Source: a virus. Taken from it: 36,948 nucleotides of DNA. Below the pieces are notes generated by a model. The model was not told the DNA's origin, made no database searches, and saw nothing but the letters and a program-made list of their open reading frames with translations. The stretch lies in IMG/VR virus record IMGVR_UViG_3300020436_000031, positions 1 to 36,948 of that record. One strand, 5' to 3'. Shown here piece after piece: positions 7,673 through 15,360 of the stretch. The position numbers and the translations under genes were made by a program. The stretch's first letter is position 1. Every line of letters starts with the position of its first letter.

Positions 7673-9970
7673 ATGATGATTGAGGTGACTAAAAGAAAAG
7701 TAGATCAAAACAAAAAATCTACAATATCAAAATTACTTGCTACTGAGAATATCCACGTAGTACATAGAAAAACTAAAACTGCTTCGTTCAACGTTGCAAC
7801 TAGAGAATTAACTCTCCCTATATTTAAAAAAGAATTATCTAATGACGTTTATGATATGTTTGTATGTCATGAAGTAGGACATGCTCTTTGGACTCCTTTA
7901 GATATGTTAGACAAAATTAAAAAACATGGAATTGACAAATCCGTTGTTAACGTTATTGAAGACGCAAGAATTGAAAAAATGATACAGAAAAAATACCCTG
8001 GGTCTGTATCTAATTTTAAAAAAGGTTATCAAGAATTATTAAAAGACAATTTCTTTGGAATTAAAAACAAAGATCTATCTAAAGAAAACATTATTGATAA
8101 AATTAATATTTATTTCAAAACTGGTCTAGATGTTGGATTTACAAGTGAAGAGAAAAAACTTGCCGACATGGTTGACAAATGTAAAACACCTCAAGATGTA
8201 TTAGATCTTGCCGTATTGATTGCAGGTTATCATAAAGATAAAAAGAAAAAAGAAGATCAAGAAAACTTATCAAAAGTATCTACAAAAGATAATGGAAAAG
8301 ATAATAATGTTGATTCAGAAGATTCTGAATATCAAGATGATGATACAGATGAAGATACAGAAAACGAAACTAAGAAACCTGATGACAGTAAAGATGAAGA
8401 TGATAAAGATGATACAGAAGAAAAAAATTCTACCAATGCCGAAAGTATGTCTGAGGGTGGACAAGATAAAGGATTGACAGATCTAAAATCTGCTACTGAT
8501 AGATTTTCTAATGATGAAGATAATCCTTTAGAAGAAATCAAAAGAGGAATAAACAAATTAATTAATGAGAATGCTAAAGATAATAATTATGTTGAGTTAC
8601 CTTCTAAAATTAATTTAAAAGAATTAGTTGTAAATTGGAAAAAAGTATTAAAAGATTGGACTCATGAATATTGGAATCAGAGTGGTAAAGAAATAACTGA
8701 CGGTGAGAAGACTTGGAAAAAATACATGGATAAACATATTGTTGATTTATACAATGAGAATAAAAAAGTAGTTTCATATATGGTTAAAGAGTTTGAAATG
8801 AAAAAAAGTGCCGATCAATATAAACGTGCATGGTCTTCAAAAACAGGTATGTTAGATATGAGTAAAGTACACACATACAAATACAATGATGACCTATTTG
8901 CTAAAATGACTACTATACCTGGAGCGACTAATCATGGATTTATTATGTACTTAGATTGGTCTGGTAGTATGGCGTATAACATGAGAGAAACTTTAAAACA
9001 ATTATATAATTTAATTTGGTTTTGTCAAAGAACTAAAATACCATATCAAGTACTTGCATTTTCAGATCACTATCAATATGACTCTATGGGTGAGAGAAGA
9101 TCAATGTTTAGATTTAATCATAAAGAACAAGATGCTCCTATAATACAAAAACCCGTTCATAACGAAATTAATTTGGACGGGTTAAGATTGTTAGAGTTTT
9201 TTAATTCTGATATGAACAAAGAACAGACTCAAACTATGATGAAATATTTATTAGGATTTGGTTATTATTGGGGTGGAAGATATGATGACGATTATATTGC
9301 AGGTGATTGTTTAAGTATTCCTAGTAGATACAATCTTGGTGGAACACCTTTAGATCATGCAATATTAACTATGCCAACTATTGTAGATAACTTTAATTCT
9401 AAAAACAGAGTACAAAAAACTAATGTGATTATTTTATCTGACGGTGATAGTCATGGTGCGAATAACAAGTTTACATTATCTAGTGAAGGTTGGAAATTTG
9501 ATGATGGTGGTGGATATGATTCTCAAACTATTATTACAGATAAAAAATCTGGTAAGACTATGAAATATGATTACAATTGGAGAGGTGAACCAACTGAAAA
9601 CTTATTAAAGTTTATTAAAATGATTAAACCTAATATTACTATTACAGGTTTCTTTCTTGCTGGAACAGGTAGACATGGAAGAGTATCATTAAGAACTATT
9701 GAACATAAATTTAAAGTAAGACAATTTAGAGATAAAGATAAAATTATTGCAATTCAAAAAGAATTAAGAAAACATAAAGTTGCGGTATGTAAGACTCAAG
9801 GATATGATGAGTATTATATATTGCCTACACCTAAATTAAAAGATAGTGAGGATTTAGTAATTAAACCTAATGCAAAAACATCAGGTATTAAATCTGCTTT
9901 CATTAAATCAATGAATGCAAAAACTGTAAATAGACAGTTATTAAACAAATTCATAGGAATGGTCGCCTAG
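7673..9970 (+). CDS. Metallopeptidase-like protein with VWA domain (CobT-like partner of the AAA+ ATPase)
   Basis: This 765-residue protein combines three parts. An N-terminal zincin-like motif H66-E-V-G-H70 lies in MFVCHEVGHALWTP. An extremely acidic Asp/Glu/Lys linker spans about residues 185-257. A C-terminal von Willebrand A domain carries a complete MIDAS: D428-W-S-G-S432, T558 in GGTPLDHA, and D590 in LSDGDSH. An acidic linker followed by a VWA domain is the layout of CobT, which works with the CobS AAA+ ATPase as a metal-chelatase subunit. More generally, VWA proteins pair with MoxR ATPases as remodelling machines. The adjacent CobS-like gene fits this. A real cobalt role is not supported by other cobalamin genes. 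The gene has its own promoter and terminator. Confidence 0.85.
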   Translation: MMIEVTKRKVDQNKKSTISKLLATENIHVVHRKTKTASFNVATRELTLPIFKKELSNDVYDMFVCHEVGHALWTPLDMLDKIKKHGIDKSVVNVIEDARIEKMIQKKYPGSVSNFKKGYQELLKDNFFGIKNKDLSKENIIDKINIYFKTGLDVGFTSEEKKLADMVDKCKTPQDVLDLAVLIAGYHKDKKKKEDQENLSKVSTKDNGKDNNVDSEDSEYQDDDTDEDTENETKKPDDSKDEDDKDDTEEKNSTNAESMSEGGQDKGLTDLKSATDRFSNDEDNPLEEIKRGINKLINENAKDNNYVELPSKINLKELVVNWKKVLKDWTHEYWNQSGKEITDGEKTWKKYMDKHIVDLYNENKKVVSYMVKEFEMKKSADQYKRAWSSKTGMLDMSKVHTYKYNDDLFAKMTTIPGATNHGFIMYLDWSGSMAYNMRETLKQLYNLIWFCQRTKIPYQVLAFSDHYQYDSMGERRSMFRFNHKEQDAPIIQKPVHNEINLDGLRLLEFFNSDMNKEQTQTMMKYLLGFGYYWGGRYDDDYIAGDCLSIPSRYNLGGTPLDHAILTMPTIVDNFNSKNRVQKTNVIILSDGDSHGANNKFTLSSEGWKFDDGGGYDSQTIITDKKSGKTMKYDYNWRGEPTENLLKFIKMIKPNITITGFFLAGTGRHGRVSLRTIEHKFKVRQFRDKDKIIAIQKELRKHKVAVCKTQGYDEYYILPTPKLKDSEDLVIKPNAKTSGIKSAFIKSMNAKTVNRQLLNKFIGMVA

Positions 9971-9973
9971 AAT

Positions 9974-9994
9974 GGTTGATAATCAACCCTTTTT
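9974..9994 (+). terminator. Terminator after the metallopeptidase/VWA gene
   Basis: GGTTG (9974-9978) pairs with CAACC (9984-9988) around ATAAT, followed by CTTTTT to 9994. It lies three bases past the stop codon. Confidence 0.7.
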
Positions 9995-9999
9995 AACCC

Positions 10000-10029
10000 T
10001 TGCTAATAACACCCGAATCGTGTTATTAT
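10000..10029 (+). promoter_or_regulatory. Promoter with operator-like perfect palindrome upstream of the CobS-like gene
   Basis: TTGCTA (10000-10005) and TATTAT (10024-10029) are spaced 18 bases apart and resemble -35 and -10 boxes. Between and over them lies a perfect nine-base inverted repeat, TAATAACAC (10004-10012) and GTGTTATTA (10020-10028), with a seven-base spacer. With no T-run after it, a repressor or activator site (or a 5' mRNA stem) is more likely than a terminator. A good ribosome site, GAGAGGA, precedes the ATG at 10064. Confidence 0.5.
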
Positions 10030-10063
10030 TAAGAATAACAATTGATGAACGAGAGGATATATT

Positions 10064-11272
10064 ATGACACAATTGATAAACGATAAGGAAAAGTTTATTA
10101 AGGACATTTCTGAGAAATACGGACAAGGTGCCGTGTTGTCTAGATCTGAAATTAATAAATTTGCGACTAAGAATGGATTTAAAAATCCGTCTTGGTTAAA
10201 GAAACCTGAGTACAAAGTCGGTCACGGTCAATACAAGTTGCCGACAGAAGACGTTGCTACTGTTGGTAAATTAGTTTCAAATGAAACTGTTGAGTTACCA
10301 AAATCTGTACCAACTGACTCTGCAAAAGTTAATTTGTTTGCTACTCATGATACAAATGAAAACTTGATCCCTAGTAAATTTAAAGGATTTGTACCTTGGG
10401 GTCATTACTCAACAATCAAAAAAGTTGTTCAGAGTGGAATGTTCTACCCTATTTTTATTACTGGTCTATCTGGTAATGGTAAGACATTAATGGTTGAACA
10501 ATTACATGCCGAAAACAAAAAAGAATTAATCAGAGTAAACATCACTATTGAAACAGATGAAGATGATTTACTTGGTGGATTTAGACTTGTTAACGGTGAG
10601 ACTAAATTTGTTCCTGGCCCTGTCATAGAGGCAATGGTTAAAGGATGTACTCTATTATTAGATGAGTGCGATTTAGGATCTAATAAGTTGATGTGTTTAC
10701 AACCAGTCTTAGAGGGAAAAGGTGTTTACTTGAAAAAAGTAAATAAATGGATAACTCCAAAACCTGGTTTTAACATTATCGCAACTGCCAATACCAAAGG
10801 TAAAGGATCTGAAGACGGTAGATTTATCGGAACTAATATTCTGAACGAGGCGTTTTTAGAAAGATTTGCCGTTACTATAGAACAACCATACCCTAACAAA
10901 TCGGTTGAAAAAAAGATCGTTGTTGGATCTATGGACAAGTATGGTAAAAAAGATGTCAAGTTTGCTGACAACTTATGTACTTGGGCAGAAGTTATTAGAA
11001 AAACTTTTTATGATGGTGGAGTAGATGAGATCATTTCTACTAGAAGACTTGACCACATATCAAAAGCATATTCTATCTTTGCTGATAAATTGAAATCAGT
11101 TGAGTTATGTGTAAATAGATTTGATGATGACACTAAAGAGTCTTTCTTAAATCTTTATACTAAGATCGATGCTGGAGTTAAAGTTGAGGACTTGCAAAAA
11201 CAAGACCAACAAACTGAGATAGAACAAGACGAAAAGTCTGAGGAAGAAGAAGAAACGGATGTTACTATCTAA
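10064..11272 (+). CDS. cobS: CobS/MoxR-like AAA+ ATPase
   Basis: A hexameric AAA+ ATPase of the MoxR/CobS group, the usual partner of VWA-domain proteins. Walker A GLSGNGKT is at residues 134-141 and Walker B LLLDECDLG has D200-E201. TGLSGN, the insertion DEDDLLGGFRLVNG and AFLERFAVTI are typical of CobS-type proteins found throughout T4-like marine phages. The 402-residue chain has a DNA-binding-like N-terminus (IDNDKEKFIKD region onward, with KNGFKNPSWLKKPEY) and ends in an acidic tail. The neighbouring VWA/metallopeptidase supplies the matching CobT-like subunit. Cobalamin synthesis is often annotated for phage cobS, but the chaperone or remodelling role is at least as likely. The symbol reflects family usage, not a proven function. 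Confidence 0.9.
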   Translation: MTQLINDKEKFIKDISEKYGQGAVLSRSEINKFATKNGFKNPSWLKKPEYKVGHGQYKLPTEDVATVGKLVSNETVELPKSVPTDSAKVNLFATHDTNENLIPSKFKGFVPWGHYSTIKKVVQSGMFYPIFITGLSGNGKTLMVEQLHAENKKELIRVNITIETDEDDLLGGFRLVNGETKFVPGPVIEAMVKGCTLLLDECDLGSNKLMCLQPVLEGKGVYLKKVNKWITPKPGFNIIATANTKGKGSEDGRFIGTNILNEAFLERFAVTIEQPYPNKSVEKKIVVGSMDKYGKKDVKFADNLCTWAEVIRKTFYDGGVDEIISTRRLDHISKAYSIFADKLKSVELCVNRFDDDTKESFLNLYTKIDAGVKVEDLQKQDQQTEIEQDEKSEEEEETDVTI

Positions 11273-11284
11273 AAATAAAATTTT

Positions 11285-11325
11285 TATGGGGGTTGACTTT
11301 TTAGAGGTTAATTCCCATATAAATA
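11285..11325 (+). promoter_or_regulatory. Promoter region of hsp20: -35-like box plus exact T4-type late box, in an inverted repeat
   Basis: TTGACT (11293-11298) could be a -35 box with CATATA (11316-11321, 17-base spacing) or TATAAA (11318-11323). The same place carries TATAAATA (11318-11325), the exact T4 late promoter octamer. TATGGG (11285-11290) and CCCATA (11314-11319) form an inverted repeat around the -35 box. Early, late or dual use cannot be decided by eye. Confidence 0.5.
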
Positions 11326-11373
11326 AAAGTGATACGCTCATTAGAGGTATCCAAATTAAACTTTGCTTAAAAT

Positions 11374-11380
11374 AAGGAGG
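11374..11380 (+). promoter_or_regulatory. Very strong Shine-Dalgarno site for hsp20
   Basis: AAGGAGG five bases before ATG 11386 is a full anti-16S match, much better than most sites in the window. It suggests high expression of the small heat-shock protein. Confidence 0.8.
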
Positions 11381-11385
11381 TTACA

Positions 11386-11841
11386 ATGACCAATAGACTA
11401 AGCATATTCAAACAATTACAACCATTCTCAATCGGATTTGATGACGTGTTTACACACTTTGATTCATTTTTTGATTCAGATATGAGGATGATTAATTCAT
11501 CAAACTACCCACCATACAATATCGTGAAGACAGGTAAGAACAACTATGATATAGAAGTTGCTCTTGCAGGGTTCAATAAAAAAGATATTAACGTGACGGT
11601 AGAAGGTGGTAAGTTAACTATCGAGTCTGTAAAGATGAAAGACGTATCAGACGATAACGTTAAATCAGATGACGACAGTATCTTACATAAAGGTATTTCA
11701 AAAAGATCGTTTAAAAGGGTTTGGACAATTTCTGAGGATGTTGAAGTGAAAGCAGCCGAACTAAAAGACGGTCTATTGAAAGTGTCAATGGAAAAAATAG
11801 TACCAGAGAAAGATAAACTGAGAAAAATTTCCATTAAATAA
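11386..11841 (+). CDS. hsp20: Hsp20/alpha-crystallin small heat-shock protein
   Basis: A 151-residue IbpA-type chaperone that holds unfolding proteins. In T4-like marine phages it is a standard accessory gene thought to help virion protein folding. The N-terminus (FSIGFDDVFTHFDSFF) is typical. The alpha-crystallin domain follows from about residue 43 (YPPYNIVKTGKNNYDIEVALAGF) and contains KKDINVTVEGGKLTIE and the conserved RSFKRVWTISEDVEV. It ends with the A-x-x-x-(N/D)-G-x-L block ELKDGLLKVSMEK. Family length is normal. It has its own promoter region and a very strong ribosome site, and is followed by a strong terminator, so it is a single-gene unit. Confidence 0.95.
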   Translation: MTNRLSIFKQLQPFSIGFDDVFTHFDSFFDSDMRMINSSNYPPYNIVKTGKNNYDIEVALAGFNKKDINVTVEGGKLTIESVKMKDVSDDNVKSDDDSILHKGISKRSFKRVWTISEDVEVKAAELKDGLLKVSMEKIVPEKDKLRKISIK

Positions 11842-11856
11842 TATATCAAAAAGCAT

Positions 11857-11885
11857 AAAAGGGGGTTGACAATCGGCCCCCTTTT
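11857..11885 (+). terminator. Strong terminator after hsp20, with the next -35 box in its loop
   Basis: AAAAGGGGG (11857-11865) and CCCCCTTTT (11877-11885) form a perfect nine-pair stem. The 11-base loop contains TTGACA. It is a textbook terminator for hsp20 and could end transcription from both strands because of its A- and T-flanks. Confidence 0.88.
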
Positions 11886-11895
11886 AGTATATGAT
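11866..11895 (+). promoter_or_regulatory. Sigma70-type promoter of the replication operon, overlapping the hsp20 terminator
   Basis: TTGACA (11866-11871), an exact -35 box, and TATGAT (11890-11895), a five-of-six -10 box, are 18 bases apart. The -35 box is exactly in the loop of the terminator hairpin. The transcript would start near 11902, leaving the GAGGAT ribosome site (11908-11913) and ATG 11920. It probably drives the clamp, clamp-loader and polymerase genes. Confidence 0.7.
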
Positions 11896-11919
11896 GAATA
11901 AAATTATGAGGATTATATT

Positions 11920-12498
11920 ATGAAAGCATTTGATAAAATAGGTGACAACCTTAAACCTGATGAAGAGTTTAATAAACAATCAGAACAAATAGATAAAAAA
12001 TTAATAGATCAAAAACAATCCATAGAAAAAGAACAAGAAGAAACTAACAAAGGTTTGAAGATTGAAATGAGAAATCAAACCATGTGTCCTATCATGCGTG
12101 TTGAATTTCCTAACGAGATTGTTGAAGAGATAAAAGAATTAGATAATGACTCAGATGAGTTAAATGCCGTTCTAGAAAAAATTACAAAAACATATTTAAA
12201 AAAAGCATATGATTTAGAAAAAAAGATACAGATAACAAAAGTATCTGATTATGATCCAGGCAGTAACAGTTTACATCACAATGACGATAAAGTTAAAATT
12301 GTTATGTTCTTAGATGACATAGGCAATGCTGATGTAACGTGGGGATCTAATAATAACTTTGGATATGGACATGATTTATATCCTAAAATCTATGATACTA
12401 TTCAGGCAGAAAAAGGTATATTATTAGTTATGCCTTCTTATGTAAATGCTAATTTTATGAGATTAAAAAATTTTAAAGTATGGGGAGCGAAGTGGTAA
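11920..12498 (+). CDS. Hypothetical protein, possible degenerate double-stranded beta-helix
   Basis: A 192-residue protein heading the replication operon. Residues 1-50 are a lysine/glutamate-rich helical region with Q/K/E heptads (FNKQSEQIDKKLIDQKQSIE), probably a coiled coil. The C-terminal half has H119-H120-N-D122 followed by KIVMFLDDIG and later KGILLVMPSYVNANFMR. This recalls the order of 2OG-oxygenase strands (HxD, then G-x-LL-x-x-P). No histidine sits at the distal ligand place, so iron binding is doubtful. It may be a catalytically dead relative, or the likeness may be chance. The following gene starts on its stop (TAATG). No function is proposed. Confidence 0.65.
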   Translation: MKAFDKIGDNLKPDEEFNKQSEQIDKKLIDQKQSIEKEQEETNKGLKIEMRNQTMCPIMRVEFPNEIVEEIKELDNDSDELNAVLEKITKTYLKKAYDLEKKIQITKVSDYDPGSNSLHHNDDKVKIVMFLDDIGNADVTWGSNNNFGYGHDLYPKIYDTIQAEKGILLVMPSYVNANFMRLKNFKVWGAKW

Positions 12499-12809
12499 TG
12501 GAACCTGAAGTATTATTAATGAAATATGATGAAGTAAAAATTTTAGACGAAGTAAAAGAATATATAGGATCAACTTACAAAGAACATTATAGTGTAGGTA
12601 AAAATGGAAAGATCCAAGTCCAAGATTTGCTAAGGCAACTTGGAATAGATAAAGATTTTTGTCAGGCCAATGCAATAAAATATCTTGCAAGGTATGGTAA
12701 AAAGAATGGTAGAAACAGAAAAGATTTATTGAAGGCAATTCATTATATTGTTTTGTTACTATCAAGTGAAAATAATATAGATAATGGAGAAGTGAAAAAT
12801 GAAACTTAA
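12498..12809 (+). CDS. DUF3310-like small phage protein
   Basis: A 103-residue protein whose second half (DFCQANAIKYLARYGKK, then RKDLLKAIHYIVLLL) matches the pattern of DUF3310 (SaV-type) phage proteins: a phenylalanine-plus-N-A-I-K-Y-L-x-R-x-G-x-K segment followed by D-L-x-K-A-x-x-Y. These are often seen near replication and nucleotide genes, but their biochemical role is not known to me. ATG 12498 is chosen because it forms TAATG with the upstream stop and has a GGGAG site nearby. A start at 12480 would add six residues. It overlaps the sliding-clamp start by 11 bases, implying coupled translation. Confidence 0.75.
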   Translation: MEPEVLLMKYDEVKILDEVKEYIGSTYKEHYSVGKNGKIQVQDLLRQLGIDKDFCQANAIKYLARYGKKNGRNRKDLLKAIHYIVLLLSSENNIDNGEVKNET

Positions 12810-13476
12810 TGAGAGTACGGTTAATGTATTAAAAAATTTTTCTACAATAAATCCTAATTTATTGGTGAAAGAAGGTAGTACAATAACTACAATGTCAGCA
12901 ATGAAAAATATTGTTGCAAGAGTAAATGTTGAGGAAAAGTTTCCACAACAATTTGCCATATATGATTTAAATGAATTTTTGTCTAGTACAAGTTTATTTA
13001 AAACACCTGTAATTGATTTTCAAGATCAATTTTTAACAATCAAAGAAGAAACTAGTAAAGGTACAAAACTTAAATACTTTTATTCAGACCCGTCAGTAGT
13101 TACAAGTCCTAGTAAGATGATAACTATGCCGTCTGTAGATGTAACTTTTGAAATCAATAGTGATGTATTAAATCAATTGAAGAGAGCTGCGTCTGTAATA
13201 CAGGCACCTGATTTGTGTCTAAGAAAAAAAGATGGTAAGACTACAATGACAGTATCAGATAAAAAGAATGATACTGCTAATGATTACTCAATAGAAGTAT
13301 CTACAAAAGATAGTGCTAAGTCTTTTGAGTTTTATTATAAAGTAGAAAACTTAAAACTATTACCTGGTAACTATGACGTATCTGTTTCTTCAAAAAATAT
13401 AAGTCATTTTAAATCTAAAACAAATGACGTGGAGTATTGGATTGCGTTAGAGCCTGAGTCAACATACGAGGCCTAA
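12799..13476 (+). CDS. 45: gp45 sliding clamp (DNA polymerase processivity factor)
   Basis: The trimeric ring that tethers gp43 to DNA and, in T4, also activates late transcription. The 225-residue product matches T4 gp45 in length (228) and in characteristic segments: an N-terminal KLNESTVNVLKNFSTINPNLL, then EKFPQQFAIYDLNEFLSS, PVIDFQDQFLTIKE, and a C-terminal DYSIEVSTKD to VEYWIALEPES. The order clamp, clamp-loader large subunit, small subunit, RegA, polymerase is the T4 core order. It overlaps the preceding small gene and lies two bases before gp44. If late boxes such as those at 11318 and 36326 are real, this protein is the expected sliding co-activator. Confidence 0.96.
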   Translation: MKLNESTVNVLKNFSTINPNLLVKEGSTITTMSAMKNIVARVNVEEKFPQQFAIYDLNEFLSSTSLFKTPVIDFQDQFLTIKEETSKGTKLKYFYSDPSVVTSPSKMITMPSVDVTFEINSDVLNQLKRAASVIQAPDLCLRKKDGKTTMTVSDKKNDTANDYSIEVSTKDSAKSFEFYYKVENLKLLPGNYDVSVSSKNISHFKSKTNDVEYWIALEPESTYEA

Positions 13477-13478
13477 TC

Positions 13479-14417
13479 ATGTCAGAAACATTTTTGTGGG
13501 TTGAAAAGTACCGACCCAGTAAAGTCAAAGATTGTATTTTACCTAGCAAACTCAAAGAAACTTTTACTGAGTTTGTTTCTAATAAACATATCCCTAACAT
13601 TATATTAACTGGTAGTGCTGGAACTGGTAAGACTACTATTGCAAAAGCAATGGTGGAAGAGATCGGTAGTACTTGGATGATGATAAATGGATCAGAGGAA
13701 TCTGGTATTGATGTATTAAGAACTAAGATTAAAAACTTTGCGTCAACTGTTTCTTTAGAAGGTGGTAGAAAATATATTATCTTAGACGAGGCAGATTATC
13801 TTAATCCACAATCTACTCAACCTGCGTTGCGTGGATTTATGGAAGAGTTTCATAAGAACTGTGGTTTTATTTTAACTTGTAATTACAAAAACAGATTGAT
13901 ACCACCTTTACATTCTAGGTGTTCAGTAATTGATTTTCAAATTAAGAATGGTGACAGGGTAAAACTTGCACAACAATTTTTTGAAAGAATAAAAGACATC
14001 TTAGGTAAAGAGGATATTAAGTTTGAATCTAAAGCAGTTGCAGAATTAATTAATTCATACTTTCCCGATTGGCGTAGAGTTATAAATGAATTACAAAGGT
14101 ATTCGGCGACTGGTCAGATAGACGCAGGTATTCTCTTAAATATTGGAAGTGAAAATATTAAAGAGTTAATTACCTTTTTAAAGAAAAAAGAATTTACGCA
14201 TGTTCGTAAATGGATTGTAAACAACCTTGATAATGATCCTAGTAGAGTGTATAGAACTATTTACGATAGTCTATATAACTATGTAGATCCTAGTACGATA
14301 CCTCATGCAGTTGTCATACTATCAGATTATCAATATAAGTCAGCATTCGTGGCAGATCAAGAAATTAATATGCTCGCATGTATGACAGAAATAATGAGTC
14401 AGGTGAAATTTAAATGA
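13479..14417 (+). CDS. 44: gp44 clamp-loader ATPase (large subunit)
   Basis: An AAA+ clamp-loader subunit that opens the gp45 ring on primer-template DNA. The 312-residue chain begins LWVEKYRPSKVKDCILP, the standard RFC-like start. Walker A GSAGTGKT is at residues 45-52 and Walker B ILDEAD has D103-E104. The arginine-finger motif S146-R-C148 lies in HSRCSVIDF. T4 gp44 has 319 residues, so length is normal. gp62 would normally follow at once. Here a dioxygenase gene is inserted between them, starting inside the gp44 stop (ATGA). Expression is coupled with the clamp gene. Confidence 0.97.
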   Translation: MSETFLWVEKYRPSKVKDCILPSKLKETFTEFVSNKHIPNIILTGSAGTGKTTIAKAMVEEIGSTWMMINGSEESGIDVLRTKIKNFASTVSLEGGRKYIILDEADYLNPQSTQPALRGFMEEFHKNCGFILTCNYKNRLIPPLHSRCSVIDFQIKNGDRVKLAQQFFERIKDILGKEDIKFESKAVAELINSYFPDWRRVINELQRYSATGQIDAGILLNIGSENIKELITFLKKKEFTHVRKWIVNNLDNDPSRVYRTIYDSLYNYVDPSTIPHAVVILSDYQYKSAFVADQEINMLACMTEIMSQVKFK

Positions 14418-14962
14418 TTATAATAAAAGACAATATACTAGAAGAACATCTAGCACATTTGATAGATGATTCAATACACAATACAGACTTTCCATGGCAT
14501 TGGCATTACAAAGCAAATAAGAATGAGCCAGATAGACATTGGCATACTTTGGCAGGTCATGACGAAGAAGAGATAAGAAAAAATGAGTTTGATTTTATAT
14601 TACCTTTGTGGGAAACAATTAGTAATATGAAAGACATACCAAAGATTAAAATAGTAAGAGCATATTTCAACGCACATACGACAGGTGTAGAACCAAGTAT
14701 TCATCAAGATGATGGTGAGTTAACGTTTATATACTATCCTAATTTAAAATGGAATGTAAACTATGGTGGTGGAACTACTGTATATGACGGAAATCTTAAA
14801 CAAGGTGATTATCTTTCTAACATAGATAAAGGAACTTTAATACCTTACAAAGGAAATAGACTAATAGGATTTACTGCTAACTTACATCATCAAGCAATGC
14901 CAGTAACTAAAAAGTGTTTTATGTTAAGAACTTGTATAGTATTTAAAACTGAGAAGGCTTAA
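14414..14962 (+). CDS. 2OG-Fe(II) oxygenase inserted between gp44 and gp62
   Basis: A 182-residue oxygenase. Iron ligands are H97-Q-D99 in PSIHQDDGEL and H158 or H159 in ANLHHQAMPV. The expected basic 2-oxoglutarate residue is the R in FMLRTCIVF. The segment WNVNYGGGTTVYD between them is typical of the phage subfamily. The N-terminus is rich in tryptophan and histidine (DFPWHWHYKANK), which may form the substrate pocket. It starts in the gp44 stop codon and ends two bases before gp62, so it is made along with the replisome. A replication protein, modified nucleotide or host factor could be the substrate. No direct indication exists. Confidence 0.88.
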   Translation: MIIIKDNILEEHLAHLIDDSIHNTDFPWHWHYKANKNEPDRHWHTLAGHDEEEIRKNEFDFILPLWETISNMKDIPKIKIVRAYFNAHTTGVEPSIHQDDGELTFIYYPNLKWNVNYGGGTTVYDGNLKQGDYLSNIDKGTLIPYKGNRLIGFTANLHHQAMPVTKKCFMLRTCIVFKTEKA

Positions 14963-14964
14963 TT

Positions 14965-15360
14965 ATGTATGAATTGAAAGAATATTTAAACTCTATTAAT
15001 TTTACTAAAACAAACTTAATGGATTCTGAGGATCATATGTGGGAGAAGAAATATCCAGCATATATTGTTAATAAGTGTCTAGCGCCCTTTAGCGATACGA
15101 TTTCGTTGGTTAATGAACTTAATCAAAAACACTTTATTGACAATAAGCTTCAATATGACTTTTTACTAAATAGTATCAGAAGAAGAAAAAGATTTGCACC
15201 TTTTATGAAGGCAAGCAAACTAAAGAATTTAGAGTATGTAAAAGAGTATTTTGGTTACAGTAATGAGAAAGCAAAATCAGCTCTAGAAATACTTAATGAT
15301 GAACAAATTATAGAAATAAAAAAGAAATTGAGTAAGGGTGGTAAGTATGGAAAACATTAA
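14965..15360 (+). CDS. 62: gp62 clamp-loader small subunit
   Basis: The 131-residue product begins MYELKEYLNSINFTKTNLM and contains the segments KKYPAYIVNKCLAPFSDTI and FLLNSIRRRKRFAPFMKA, which I recognise as conserved in gp62 of marine T4-like phages. It is a non-ATPase subunit that holds the gp44 tetramer together in the clamp loader. It is shorter than T4 gp62 (187 residues), as is usual in marine relatives. It overlaps the RegA start by 14 bases, matching the T4 order 44-62-regA-43. Confidence 0.92.
   Translation: MYELKEYLNSINFTKTNLMDSEDHMWEKKYPAYIVNKCLAPFSDTISLVNELNQKHFIDNKLQYDFLLNSIRRRKRFAPFMKASKLKNLEYVKEYFGYSNEKAKSALEILNDEQIIEIKKKLSKGGKYGKH

Noticed and set aside
10064-11272. Assigning a cobalamin-biosynthesis role to the CobS-like ATPase.
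   Set aside because: No other cobalamin genes are present, and the paired VWA/zincin protein points equally to a MoxR-type remodelling complex. Only the family name is kept.
11270-11286. Seven-pair A/T stem (TAAAAAT / ATTTTTA) at the end of the CobS-like gene as a terminator.
   Set aside because: It has no G-C pairs and only a three-base loop, too weak to call. It may be simple AT-richness.
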